Position numbers and translations under genes: made by a program. Shown here one piece after another: positions 37,820 to 45,254 of a DNA stretch of 64,000 bases. The DNA comes from Rhodobacter sp. SGA-6-6. Its GTDB lineage: Bacteria; Pseudomonadota; Alphaproteobacteria; Rhodobacterales; Rhodobacteraceae. The notes beneath the pieces were generated by a model. That model worked only from the letters and a program-made list of their open reading frames with translations, was not told the origin of the DNA and did no database searches. How positions within the stretch are numbered: the stretch's first letter is position 1; every line of letters starts with the position of its first letter. The stretch covers positions 558,001-622,000 of the forward strand of contig NZ_JAAKGP010000001.1 of NCBI RefSeq assembly GCF_011043545.1. The letters run 5' to 3'.

Positions 37820-37831
37820 CCGCCCTCCGCC

Positions 37832-38725
37832 TTACTGCACAACCTCGTATCCCGCCGCGGCCATCACCCGCAGCAGTTCCCTGTGGCCCTTCTTCGCCAT
37901 TTCCAGCGGCGGCGAGACCTTCGGGTCCTGTTCGGCCTCGACCACGAACCAGCCTTGGTAGCCCTTGGCCGCCAGCGCCTTCGTGATCGCCTCGAAATCC
38001 AGCGACCCGTCGCCCGGCACGGTGAAGGCGCCCTTCACCACGGCGTCGAGGAAGCTTTCCTTCGTGCGGTCCAGCCCGTCGATCACCGACTGGCGGATAT
38101 CCTTGGTGTGCACATGGGTGATGCGGGCATGGTGATTGTCGATCACCCGCAGGTTGTCGCCGCCGGCAAAGGCCATGTGGCCGGCGTCGAACAGCAGCGG
38201 CACGGTGGAGTGCTTCATCAGCAGGTCCAGTTCCGGCTCGGTCTCGATCGCCGCGGCCATGTGGTGATGGTAGCTGATCGGCATCCCCTGCGCTGCGCAC
38301 CAGTCGGCGAAGTCGCTGATCTTGCGGCCGTAGGCGGCGATCTCGGCCTCGGTCAGCTTCGGCTTGGTCGCCAGCGGCGCGGATTTCACCCCCTGGATCG
38401 ACCCCGCGGTCTCGCCATAGACGATGCAGGGCGCGCCCGCGGCCTTGAAGAAGGCCAGCTGCTGCGCGATGCGGTCCTTCTCGACCTCGATGTCGCCATC
38501 CAGCAGCAGGCCCGAGAACCAGCCGCCGCAGACCGAGATGCCGTATTTGGCCAGAATCGGCCCCAGCTCGGCCATGTCCATCGGAAAGCGGCGGCCGGTC
38601 TCCATGCCGGTGAAGCCCGCCACCGAGGCCTGCCGCAGACATTCTTCAAGGCTCACGTCGTCGGACAGTTCCGCCAGATCGTCGTTCCACCACGCGATCG
38701 GCGCGATCCCCAGTCTTGCCTTCAT
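37832..38725 (-). CDS. Inosose dehydratase-like protein (IolE family, TIM barrel)
   Basis: 297 residues, close to IolE. MKARLGIAPIAWWNDDLAELSDD is the typical IolE opening, followed by GFTGMETGRRFP, YHHHMAAAIETEPELDLLM, PLLFDAGHMAFAGGD and HVHTKDIR, with metal-binding Glu/Asp/His of the AP-endonuclease-2-like barrel. IolE dehydrates 2-keto-myo-inositol. No other iol genes are nearby, so another keto-polyol may be the substrate. The ATG at 38725 is chosen over an upstream in-frame codon. It stands alone between convergent and same-strand neighbours. Confidence 0.8.
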   Translation of the reverse strand: MKARLGIAPIAWWNDDLAELSDDVSLEECLRQASVAGFTGMETGRRFPMDMAELGPILAKYGISVCGGWFSGLLLDGDIEVEKDRIAQQLAFFKAAGAPCIVYGETAGSIQGVKSAPLATKPKLTEAEIAAYGRKISDFADWCAAQGMPISYHHHMAAAIETEPELDLLMKHSTVPLLFDAGHMAFAGGDNLRVIDNHHARITHVHTKDIRQSVIDGLDRTKESFLDAVVKGAFTVPGDGSLDFEAITKALAAKGYQGWFVVEAEQDPKVSPPLEMAKKGHRELLRVMAAAGYEVVQ

Positions 38726-38840
38726 CCTGCACTCTCCCACGCGAATTGCATCCCTGTCCCGCCGCATCCGGCAGGATGGAAATCACCGCTGGCCCGCCGT
38801 TTTGCAATGCCCATTTCTCACGGCCCCGGTGCCGGCAGCA

Positions 38841-38866
38841 AAGAAACGGCGGCGCCTCATGCGCCG
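38841..38866 (-). terminator. Hairpin at the end of the pxp operon
   Basis: CGGCGC-CTCAT-GCGCCG (38850-38866) contains the pxpC stop codon. On the minus strand the stem is followed by GCCGTTTCTTT, a moderate U-rich tail. It would end the operon running from the aminotransferase to pxpC. Confidence 0.5.
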
Positions 38867-39804
38867 GCCCGGGCCATGGTCGCCAGCCAGGCCGCCTTCT
38901 GCCGCGCCCGGTGGCGGGCGATGCCCACGGCTTCCTCCGGCGAAACCAGCCGGAAGCGGGCGAAGTCGTGCGGGCGAAGCTGGACGAAACCGTCGATGTC
39001 CTCGCCGATCAGCGTGGCGATCTTCGGATAGCCGCCGGTGGTCTGGTGGTCGGCCAGCAGCACCGTCGCCACCCCGTCGCCCGAGACCTGGACCGAGCCG
39101 CGCAGGATCGGCTCCGACGGAAGGCTCAGCGCCGTGGTCTCCAGCTGCGGGCCGTGCAGGCGGACGCCCATCCGGTCATAGGCATCGGTCAGCCGGAACG
39201 GAGCGGAGGTCAGCAGCTCCACCGCCCCCGGCGCGAAGCATCGCTCCTGCGGGCCGAGCACGGCGCGGACAGCGGCGCGCGGACGGGCCCAGATCGGGCA
39301 GGGGATGCGGCGCTCGCCCCTCTCGCGCACCTCGGCCCCGGCGATGGTCAGCTCCTGCCCCGCCAGCAGCCTGCCGCCGCCGAGGCCCGAGGTGACATGG
39401 GTGGCGCGGCTGCCCAGCCAGCACGGCGCCTGCAGCTGTCCGGCGAAGGCGAGGCAGGTCCAGTTGCCCCATGGTCCCGGGCGGATGGTCAGCCGCTCGC
39501 CCGCCCGGACGGTCAGCACCTGCCAGGACCCCAGCGTCCTTTCGCCTGCGCCGACGATGAAGCCGCCCCCCACGACCGCCAGCGTGACCGCGCCGCTGCG
39601 GCAGTCCAGCACCAGCCCGCCCAGCGAGACCTCGATCCCCGCCTGTCCCGGCGGGTTGCCCAAGGCGGCATTGGCGATGCGGAGGGACATCCGGTCCATC
39701 GGGCCCGAGGCGGGCACGCCGTAGCGCATCAGGCCGGGCCGCCCGCCGTCCTGCACGGTCACATGCGGCCCGGCATGGACGACGCTGAACACCGCCTCAG
39801 CCAT
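38857..39804 (-). CDS. pxpC: 5-oxoprolinase subunit PxpC
   Basis: 315 residues, biotin-dependent carboxyltransferase-like (KipA/AHS2) fold. HVTVQDGGRPGLMRYGVPASGPMD (about 15-38) is the hallmark block, followed by ANAALGNPPGQAGIEV and the late QVSGDGVATVLLADHQTTGGYPKIA. With PxpA and PxpB it opens 5-oxoproline to glutamate using ATP (EC 3.5.2.9). The ATG at 39804 overlaps pxpB by eight bases; a start 17 codons earlier is rejected. Confidence 0.93.
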   Translation of the reverse strand: MAEAVFSVVHAGPHVTVQDGGRPGLMRYGVPASGPMDRMSLRIANAALGNPPGQAGIEVSLGGLVLDCRSGAVTLAVVGGGFIVGAGERTLGSWQVLTVRAGERLTIRPGPWGNWTCLAFAGQLQAPCWLGSRATHVTSGLGGGRLLAGQELTIAGAEVRERGERRIPCPIWARPRAAVRAVLGPQERCFAPGAVELLTSAPFRLTDAYDRMGVRLHGPQLETTALSLPSEPILRGSVQVSGDGVATVLLADHQTTGGYPKIATLIGEDIDGFVQLRPHDFARFRLVSPEEAVGIARHRARQKAAWLATMARAGA

Positions 39805-40489
39805 GCTGCGCACCCTCGAACTCCGCCCGGCCGATGCGGCGGAAGCGGACGGCATCGCCGACGTCGAACAGGAAGGGGCGGCTTTCGTCCCCGGTCAGGA
39901 TGCGGGTGGGCGAGCGGCCGATGATCCACCAGCCGGTCGGCATGGTCAGAGTGGTGACCAGGCATTGCGGCCCGGCGACGATCACGCTGCCGGCGGGAAC
40001 GCCGCGGCGGGGGGCGGGCTTGCGGTCCAGCCGGATCGCCTCGGTCACGCCGGCGAGATAGGCGTAGCCGGGGGCGAAGCCATAGAGGAACACCCGGTAG
40101 TCGCCCGCCAGATGCGCCTCGATCACCGCCTCCTCCGACAGCCCGGTCCGCGCGGCGACCTCGGGCAGGTCGGGGGCGAGATCGGGGTCGTAGCAGACCA
40201 GCACCTCGCGCAGGGCGGCGGGGCGATTGTCCTGCCTCGGCCGGCGCACGGCGGCCAGAACCGCGGCGCCGACGGCGGTATGGTCGGTCACCAGTGGGTC
40301 GAAATCGACCAGCAGGCTGACATAGGCGGGGACCAGCTCCGTCACCCCCGGCGGCAGGGCGGCGGAGAGCGCCCGGTCCAGATGCAGCACGGCGGCATGG
40401 GCCGCGTCGCCGATGGCCTCGGCGAATTCGACCAGCAGGGCGTGGTCGGCGACGGGGGTCAGGCGGGGAGTGTCGGGCGTGGGGGTCAT
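39797..40489 (-). CDS. pxpB: 5-oxoprolinase subunit PxpB
   Basis: 230 residues, AHS1/KipI family. VADHALLVEFAEAIG near the start, VCYDPDLAPDLPEVAARTGLSEEAVIEAHLAGDYRVFLYGFAPGYAYLAG in the middle (the conserved His and GFAPGFAYL-like motif), then RLDRKPAPRRGVPAGSVIVAGPQCLV and PTGWWIIGRSP. It overlaps pxpA (ATGA) and pxpC, so subunit stoichiometry is coupled. Confidence 0.95.
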   Translation of the reverse strand: MTPTPDTPRLTPVADHALLVEFAEAIGDAAHAAVLHLDRALSAALPPGVTELVPAYVSLLVDFDPLVTDHTAVGAAVLAAVRRPRQDNRPAALREVLVCYDPDLAPDLPEVAARTGLSEEAVIEAHLAGDYRVFLYGFAPGYAYLAGVTEAIRLDRKPAPRRGVPAGSVIVAGPQCLVTTLTMPTGWWIIGRSPTRILTGDESRPFLFDVGDAVRFRRIGRAEFEGAQHG

Positions 40490-41232
40490 GGCGACAGGAA
40501 GGGCCGGATGGCGCAGCCCGCCGCCTCCAGCCGGTCGCGGATCAGCCGGGCCATCGCCGCGGCCCCGGGCGTGTCGCCATGGACGCAGACGGAGTCCGCC
40601 GCCAAGGGGATCGGGTCGCCGCCGAGCACCGGCATCAGGCCGGTCTCCAGGAAGCGCAGCAGCCGGTCGGCGGCTTCCCCGGCATCATGCAGCACCGCGC
40701 CCTCGCGGGTGCGGGGGACGAGACGGCCGTCGGGCAGATAGGCCCGGTCGGCGAAGATCTCCGAGAACACCGGCAGCCCGGCGGTCCGGGCCGACGCCTC
40801 CAGCTCGGTGCCGGAGATCGCCAGCACGGCAAGACCCCCGGGCAGCGCCGCCACCGCGCCGGCGATGGCGTCGGCCACCGCCCTGTCGTCGGCGGCAAGG
40901 TTGGCCAGCGCGCCGTGCGGCTTGACGTAGCGCAGCGTCCCCCCCGCCAGCGCCGCCACCCCGGCCAGCGCGCCGACCTGCGCCGCGACCATGCGGGCGA
41001 TTTCCGCCGGTTCCATCGGGATCACCCGCCGGCCGAAGCCCTCGCGGTCGGCAAAGCCGGGATGGGCGCCCACAGCCACGCCGCGCTCCGCCGCCAGCCG
41101 CAGGGTGGCGAACATCGTCTCCGGGTCGCCGGCATGGCCGCCGCAGGCGATATTGGCGCTGCTGACCAGCGACAGCATCGCCGCATCGTCGCCCATGCCC
41201 TCGCCGAGATCGGAATTCAGGTCGATCCGCAT
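40486..41232 (-). CDS. pxpA: 5-oxoprolinase subunit PxpA (LamB/YcsF family)
   Basis: 248 residues from the ATG at 41232; a GTG one codon before is possible. IDLNSDLGEGMG (about 3-14) and SSANIACGGHAGDPETM are the two N-terminal signatures, then AHPGFADREGFGRR, YVKPHGALANLA, and FADRAYLPDGRLVPR with CVHGDTPGA near the end. It is the catalytic barrel of the PxpABC complex. It lies 63 bases after ridA on the same strand. Confidence 0.96.
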   Translation of the reverse strand: MRIDLNSDLGEGMGDDAAMLSLVSSANIACGGHAGDPETMFATLRLAAERGVAVGAHPGFADREGFGRRVIPMEPAEIARMVAAQVGALAGVAALAGGTLRYVKPHGALANLAADDRAVADAIAGAVAALPGGLAVLAISGTELEASARTAGLPVFSEIFADRAYLPDGRLVPRTREGAVLHDAGEAADRLLRFLETGLMPVLGGDPIPLAADSVCVHGDTPGAAAMARLIRDRLEAAGCAIRPFLSP

Positions 41233-41295
41233 CACCCCTCGCCCCCTGCCCGCGGCATCCTAGCAGGCGAACCGCGCCGGGGGCGAGAGCGCATC

Positions 41296-41718
41296 TCAGA
41301 CCGCAGCGACCAGCTGGATTTCCACCGGGGCATTGCCGGGCAGGGTGGCGACCCCCACCGCCGCCCTTGCGCCGATGCCCTGGGCGCCGAACTCGGCCCG
41401 CAGGAAAGCCGAGGCGTGGTCGGCCAGCTTCGCATGGGCCTCGAACCCCGGCTCGGCGGCGATGTAGACCGTCAGGCTGAGGATGGCGGAGATGCCTTCG
41501 CCCTCGGCCAGCACCCCGCGGGCGGCGGCCAGCGCGTTGGCGCAGGCCAGAAGGACGGCTTCGCGGTAGTGCTCCACCGGCACGTCCTTGCGGACCGGGC
41601 CGGCGAATTGCAGCACCCCGTTCCGCCGCGGCGTCATGCCGGAGGTGAAGATCAGACCGCCGTGCCGCCGGGCGGGCACGTAGTCGCCCTGCGGCACCGG
41701 CTGGGGGATGCCGCTCAT
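41296..41718 (-). CDS. RidA family protein (enamine/imine deaminase-like)
   Basis: 140 residues, YjgF/RidA fold. GGLIFTSGMTPRRNGVLQFAGPV and LAEGEGISAILSLTVYIA are typical, but the conserved Arg of RidA (usually in the C-terminal third) falls in GARAAVGVATLPGNAPVEIQLVAAV, the form of RidA subgroups other than the archetype. RidA removes reactive 2-aminoacrylate-type intermediates made by PLP enzymes, which suits its overlap (ATGA) with the aminotransferase gene. Confidence 0.9.
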   Translation of the reverse strand: MSGIPQPVPQGDYVPARRHGGLIFTSGMTPRRNGVLQFAGPVRKDVPVEHYREAVLLACANALAAARGVLAEGEGISAILSLTVYIAAEPGFEAHAKLADHASAFLRAEFGAQGIGARAAVGVATLPGNAPVEIQLVAAV

Positions 41719-42932
41719 GCCCGATACCTGTCGACCAGGGCCACGATCCGCTCCGCCGCCGCCACCGCCGCGGCATGGTCCTGGCTGAAGTTCAGCCGCA
41801 CGCTGTCGGCCGTATGCGGGCTGAACTCGGTGCCGGGGGTCACCACCACCCCGGCCTGCAGCCGCAGCACCTTGACGAAATCGGCCGGGTCCACCGCCAG
41901 CCGCGGCAGCCGCAGGAACAGGTAGCTGCCCGCCTGCGGGGTGCGGGCGAAGACGCCCTCGCAGCCCCGCAGCACCGACAGCAGATCGTCGCGGATCGCT
42001 TGATGCTGCGCAATGCGGTCTTCCATCCAGCCCGCCGGTTCATCGAACCAGCCGCGCAGCACCGCCTGGCTGTAGCCGGGGGCGCGCAGGCTGACGATGG
42101 CCTGCAGCTTCTCCATCCGCGCGATCACGGATTTCGAGCCGAAGGCGACGCCCAGCCGGTAGCCCGACAGCGACTCGGTCTTCGACGGGCCCATGATCGT
42201 CACCACGTTCTCGGCGTCGATGGCCTGCGCCCGCAGGTGGGTATAGGCCGCGCCGGGATAGAGCAGGCGGGAATAGAGCTGGTCGACGATCACCGTCGCC
42301 CCGTATTTGCCCGCCAGAGCGGCGATCTGCGCGATCTCCTCGGCCGAATAGACCACGCCGGCCGGGTTGTTGGGGTTGGAGAACAGGAACACCTTCGCCC
42401 CGGCCTTGAACGCCTCCTCCAGCCCGGCCAGGTCCAGCCCGGCGCGGGTGTCACCGGCGGTCTGGTAGTCCAGCCGCACGGGAAGCATCTCGCCCTCGAA
42501 GAACTCCACCAGCTTGCGGTTGGCGAAATAGTCGGGCTGGACGATGGCCACCTTGTCGCCCCGCGCGACGGTGGAGGCCACCGCCAGGAACAGTGCGCCC
42601 TGGGTGCCGGGGGTCAGGATCAGCCCGTCCCGCGCATCGACCGGCGCGCCGGTGAAAGCGGCCAGCCGCGGCGCCAGCAGCTCGCGGATGCCGATGTCGC
42701 CGCGGTATTCGGTATAGGCCTGCGCCCCGCCCGCGGCGACCCCGGCCGCGAACAGATCGAACGCCCCCGGCGTCGGCTCATGCGCATCGACATCGCCGTG
42801 CGAGAAGTCGACCGGCCGCCCCTCCAGCACCCCGCCGCGCAACAGGCCCTCCACCCCGCCGGCCTGCTGCCGCACCTCCTGCCCGGGGGCGTTGTCGGTG
42901 CCCAGTTTCCTGAATTTCGCTTCGATCGACAC
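41715..42932 (-). CDS. PLP-dependent class I/II aminotransferase
   Basis: 405 residues from a GTG at 42932 after GGGGAAG; longer frames upstream would cross the divergent control region. Fold type I: LILTPGTQGALFLAV (cofactor phosphate region), FSNPNNPAGVVYSAEEIAQIA, then VIVDQLYSRLLYPG with Asp-x-x-Tyr, and IMGPSKTESLSGYRLG with the Schiff-base Lys. The C-terminal Arg for the substrate carboxylate is in DSVRLNFS. The substrate is unknown. First gene of the aminotransferase-RidA-pxpABC operon, suggesting amino acids that yield or derive from 5-oxoproline-like rings. Confidence 0.9.
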   Translation of the reverse strand: MSIEAKFRKLGTDNAPGQEVRQQAGGVEGLLRGGVLEGRPVDFSHGDVDAHEPTPGAFDLFAAGVAAGGAQAYTEYRGDIGIRELLAPRLAAFTGAPVDARDGLILTPGTQGALFLAVASTVARGDKVAIVQPDYFANRKLVEFFEGEMLPVRLDYQTAGDTRAGLDLAGLEEAFKAGAKVFLFSNPNNPAGVVYSAEEIAQIAALAGKYGATVIVDQLYSRLLYPGAAYTHLRAQAIDAENVVTIMGPSKTESLSGYRLGVAFGSKSVIARMEKLQAIVSLRAPGYSQAVLRGWFDEPAGWMEDRIAQHQAIRDDLLSVLRGCEGVFARTPQAGSYLFLRLPRLAVDPADFVKVLRLQAGVVVTPGTEFSPHTADSVRLNFSQDHAAAVAAAERIVALVDRYRA

Positions 42933-43069
42933 GATGGGCTTCCCCCGGGTTGGACGTTGGATCAGGTGCGGTCGCGGCCGACTATAGGCATCGCGCCGCG
43001 CCGGAGACGAGCGGAAATCGCAGGCTTTCCGCCGCTTCGTCGCCTGCCGGAGAGGCGGCGCAAGAAAAA

Positions 43070-43085
43070 GTAACGACACCGTTAC
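43070..43085. promoter_or_regulatory. Operator 1: GTAACG-ACAC-CGTTAC
   Basis: Perfect 6-bp arms, 4-base spacer. It lies upstream of the -35 hexamer of the hyu promoter. The arms are identical to those of operator 2, 56 bases away centre to centre. It lies between the divergent aminotransferase and hyuA genes, so it could affect both. Confidence 0.75.
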
Positions 43086-43093
43086 GAATCATC

Positions 43094-43122
43094 TTTACAG
43101 CTCCGGTTTTTCCGCCTCTATT
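43094..43122 (+). promoter_or_regulatory. Predicted sigma-70 promoter of the hyu-TRAP operon
   Basis: TTTACA (43094-43099), a 17-base spacer, TCTATT (43117-43122). The predicted start of transcription, about 43129, falls inside operator 2, as expected for a repressed promoter. Confidence 0.6.
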
Positions 43123-43125
43123 TCT

Positions 43126-43141
43126 GTAACGAAAGCGTTAC
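43126..43141. promoter_or_regulatory. Operator 2: GTAACG-AAAG-CGTTAC
   Basis: Same arms as operator 1. It ends 19 bases before the chosen hyuA start and four bases before an alternative ATG at 43146. A dimeric repressor bound here would cover the transcription start. The regulator family (LacI, GntR or TetR type) cannot be told from the site. Confidence 0.75.
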
Positions 43142-43160
43142 TGTCATGGAAGAGGCAAGC

Positions 43161-45254
43161 ATGAACCCGCGGATTCGCGTCGCATCCGATGTCGGAGGAA
43201 CCTTCACCGACAGCATCGCCTATGACGAGGATTCCCGGGTGATCACCGTCTCGAAGGTCTCGACCACGCCCGACAACCGGGCCCGCGGCACGGTCGAGGG
43301 GCTGCGCAAGGCGGTGGGGCTGCAGGGCGGCGACGGGCAGAACGTGGTCTATGTCGGCCATGGCATGACCACCGCGACCAATGCGGTGATCCAGCGCAAG
43401 GGCGCCCGCACCGCCTTTCTCACCAACACCGGCTTCCGCGACCTCTTGCTGATCGGCCGCCAGAACCGCCCGACCTTGTTCGACCTTCAGGTGGTGCGGC
43501 CCGAGCAACTGGTGCCGCAGGAACTGTGCTTCACCGCCGCCGGCCGCATCGGCGCCGACGGGGCCGAGATCGCGCCGCTGTCCGAAGAGGACGTGCGCGC
43601 CGCCGGGCGGGCGATGGCCGCGGCGGGGGTGGAAGCGGTGGCGATCCTGTTCCTGCATTCCTACGCCAACCCCGCGCACGAACGCCGGGCGCGCGACATC
43701 CTGGAGGAGATGCTGCCCGAGGCCGCCGTCTGCGCCTCGACCGACATCAATGCCGAGTTCCGCGAATACGAACGCGCCAGCACCACGGTGCTGAACGCCT
43801 ATCTGCGGCCGGTGATGAACACCTACCTGCGGTCGCTGTCGGGCTTCCTGCAGGATGCCGAGAAGGGGCTCGGCCTCGGCGGCGACAAGCCGGTGATGGT
43901 GATGGACGCCGCGGGCGGGCTGATGAGCCTGGAAAGCGCCCGGGCCAAGCCGGTGCATACCGTGCTGTCCGGCCCCGCCGGCGGCGTGGTGGCCAGCGCC
44001 CATGTCGCCGCGCTGGCCGGGGTGCCCGACATCATCACCATGGACATCGGCGGCACCTCCACCGACATCAGCCTGATCCGGGGCGGCCGCCCCGAAGTCA
44101 CCCGCAGCGCCAAGCTGGAAACGGTGCCGATCCGGCTGCCGGTGATCGACATCAACGCCATCGGCGCCGGCGGCGGCTCCATCGCCTGGATCGACGACGG
44201 CGGCGCCCTGCGCGTCGGCCCGATGAGCGCCGAGGCGGTGCCCGGCCCGGTCTGCTACGGCCGCGGCGGCACCGAGCCGACCGTCACCGACGCCAACCTG
44301 GTGCTCGGCCGCTTCGACGGCAATTCCCGGCTGGGGGGAGAGCTGCGGATGGACGTGGCCTCGGCCCGCGCCGCGATCCAGGAGAAGATCGCCGATCCGC
44401 TGGGGCTGAGCCTGGACGAGGCGGCGGCGGGCATCCTGCGGGTGGCGCACGCCAACATCGTGCGCGGCATCCGCGTCGTCTCGGTCGAACGCGGCTACGA
44501 CCCGCGCGACTTCGCCCTTGTCCCCTTCGGCGGGGCGGGGCCGATGCACGGCAGCCCGGTGGCGCGCGAGCTGCGGATGACCCGGGTGCTGGTGCCCCCC
44601 ACCCCCGGCATCCTCTGCGCGCTCGGCCAGCTGATCTCGGACCTGCGGCACGATTTCGTCGAAACCCATATCCTGCCCTATGCCGACCTGAGCGCCGAGG
44701 GCGCGGCCGGCCTGATCGGGGCGATGGTGGCGCGGGCGGACGAGCATCTGGCGCATGACGGCGTGCCTGTGGAGAAACGCTCGGTCGAGGTGCGGATCGA
44801 CATGCGCTACATCGGCCAGAGCTACGAGCTGGCGATCCCGGTGGACCTGGCGGACCCCGACTACTGGGCCAAGCTGCCCGAGGCCTTCCACCGGATGCAC
44901 CAGGCCCGCTTCGGCCATGCCGACCGCAAGGCCCCGATCGAGGTGGTCGGCATCGGCGCCACCGGCATCGGCCGCATCGACACGCCGCATCTGCCGCAAC
45001 TGCCCGCGGGCGACGGCACCCCCGCCCCCGAGGCGCGGGTGGGCGAGCGGGAAATCTATTTCGAGCCGCTGGACCCGTCCGAACAGGGCCGCCACCACAA
45101 GACCGCGGTCTACCGGCGCGAGGCGCTGCGGGCGGGCGACGTGATCCAGGGCCCGGCGGTGATCGAGGAAGTCTCTTCCACCACCATCCTTTACCCCGGC
45201 GACCGGCTGACGGCCCATGCCTCGGGCAATCTCATCGTGGAGGTCGCGCAATGA
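43161..45254 (+). CDS. hyuA: Hydantoinase/oxoprolinase subunit A (first copy)
   Basis: 697 residues, usual for HyuA. DVGGTFTDS (residues 10-18) opens the ASKHA-type N-terminal domain; AGGLMSLESARAKPVHTVLSGPAGGVVAS and TMDIGGTSTDISLI form the second phosphate-binding region, then GAGGGSIAWID, GPVCYGRGGTEPTVTDANLVLG, and FGGAGPMHG. With HyuB it uses ATP to hydrolyse cyclic amides such as hydantoins or oxoproline, or to carboxylate ketones; which one is not visible. I take the ATG at 43161 after AGAGG; 43146 is an alternative. First gene of a ten-gene operon. Confidence 0.92.
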   Translation: MNPRIRVASDVGGTFTDSIAYDEDSRVITVSKVSTTPDNRARGTVEGLRKAVGLQGGDGQNVVYVGHGMTTATNAVIQRKGARTAFLTNTGFRDLLLIGRQNRPTLFDLQVVRPEQLVPQELCFTAAGRIGADGAEIAPLSEEDVRAAGRAMAAAGVEAVAILFLHSYANPAHERRARDILEEMLPEAAVCASTDINAEFREYERASTTVLNAYLRPVMNTYLRSLSGFLQDAEKGLGLGGDKPVMVMDAAGGLMSLESARAKPVHTVLSGPAGGVVASAHVAALAGVPDIITMDIGGTSTDISLIRGGRPEVTRSAKLETVPIRLPVIDINAIGAGGGSIAWIDDGGALRVGPMSAEAVPGPVCYGRGGTEPTVTDANLVLGRFDGNSRLGGELRMDVASARAAIQEKIADPLGLSLDEAAAGILRVAHANIVRGIRVVSVERGYDPRDFALVPFGGAGPMHGSPVARELRMTRVLVPPTPGILCALGQLISDLRHDFVETHILPYADLSAEGAAGLIGAMVARADEHLAHDGVPVEKRSVEVRIDMRYIGQSYELAIPVDLADPDYWAKLPEAFHRMHQARFGHADRKAPIEVVGIGATGIGRIDTPHLPQLPAGDGTPAPEARVGEREIYFEPLDPSEQGRHHKTAVYRREALRAGDVIQGPAVIEEVSSTTILYPGDRLTAHASGNLIVEVAQ

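Noticed and set aside
43146-43160. ATG at 43146 as hyuA start
   Set aside because: It lies only four bases after operator 2 with no ribosome binding site; the ATG at 43161 has AGAGG at a good distance.
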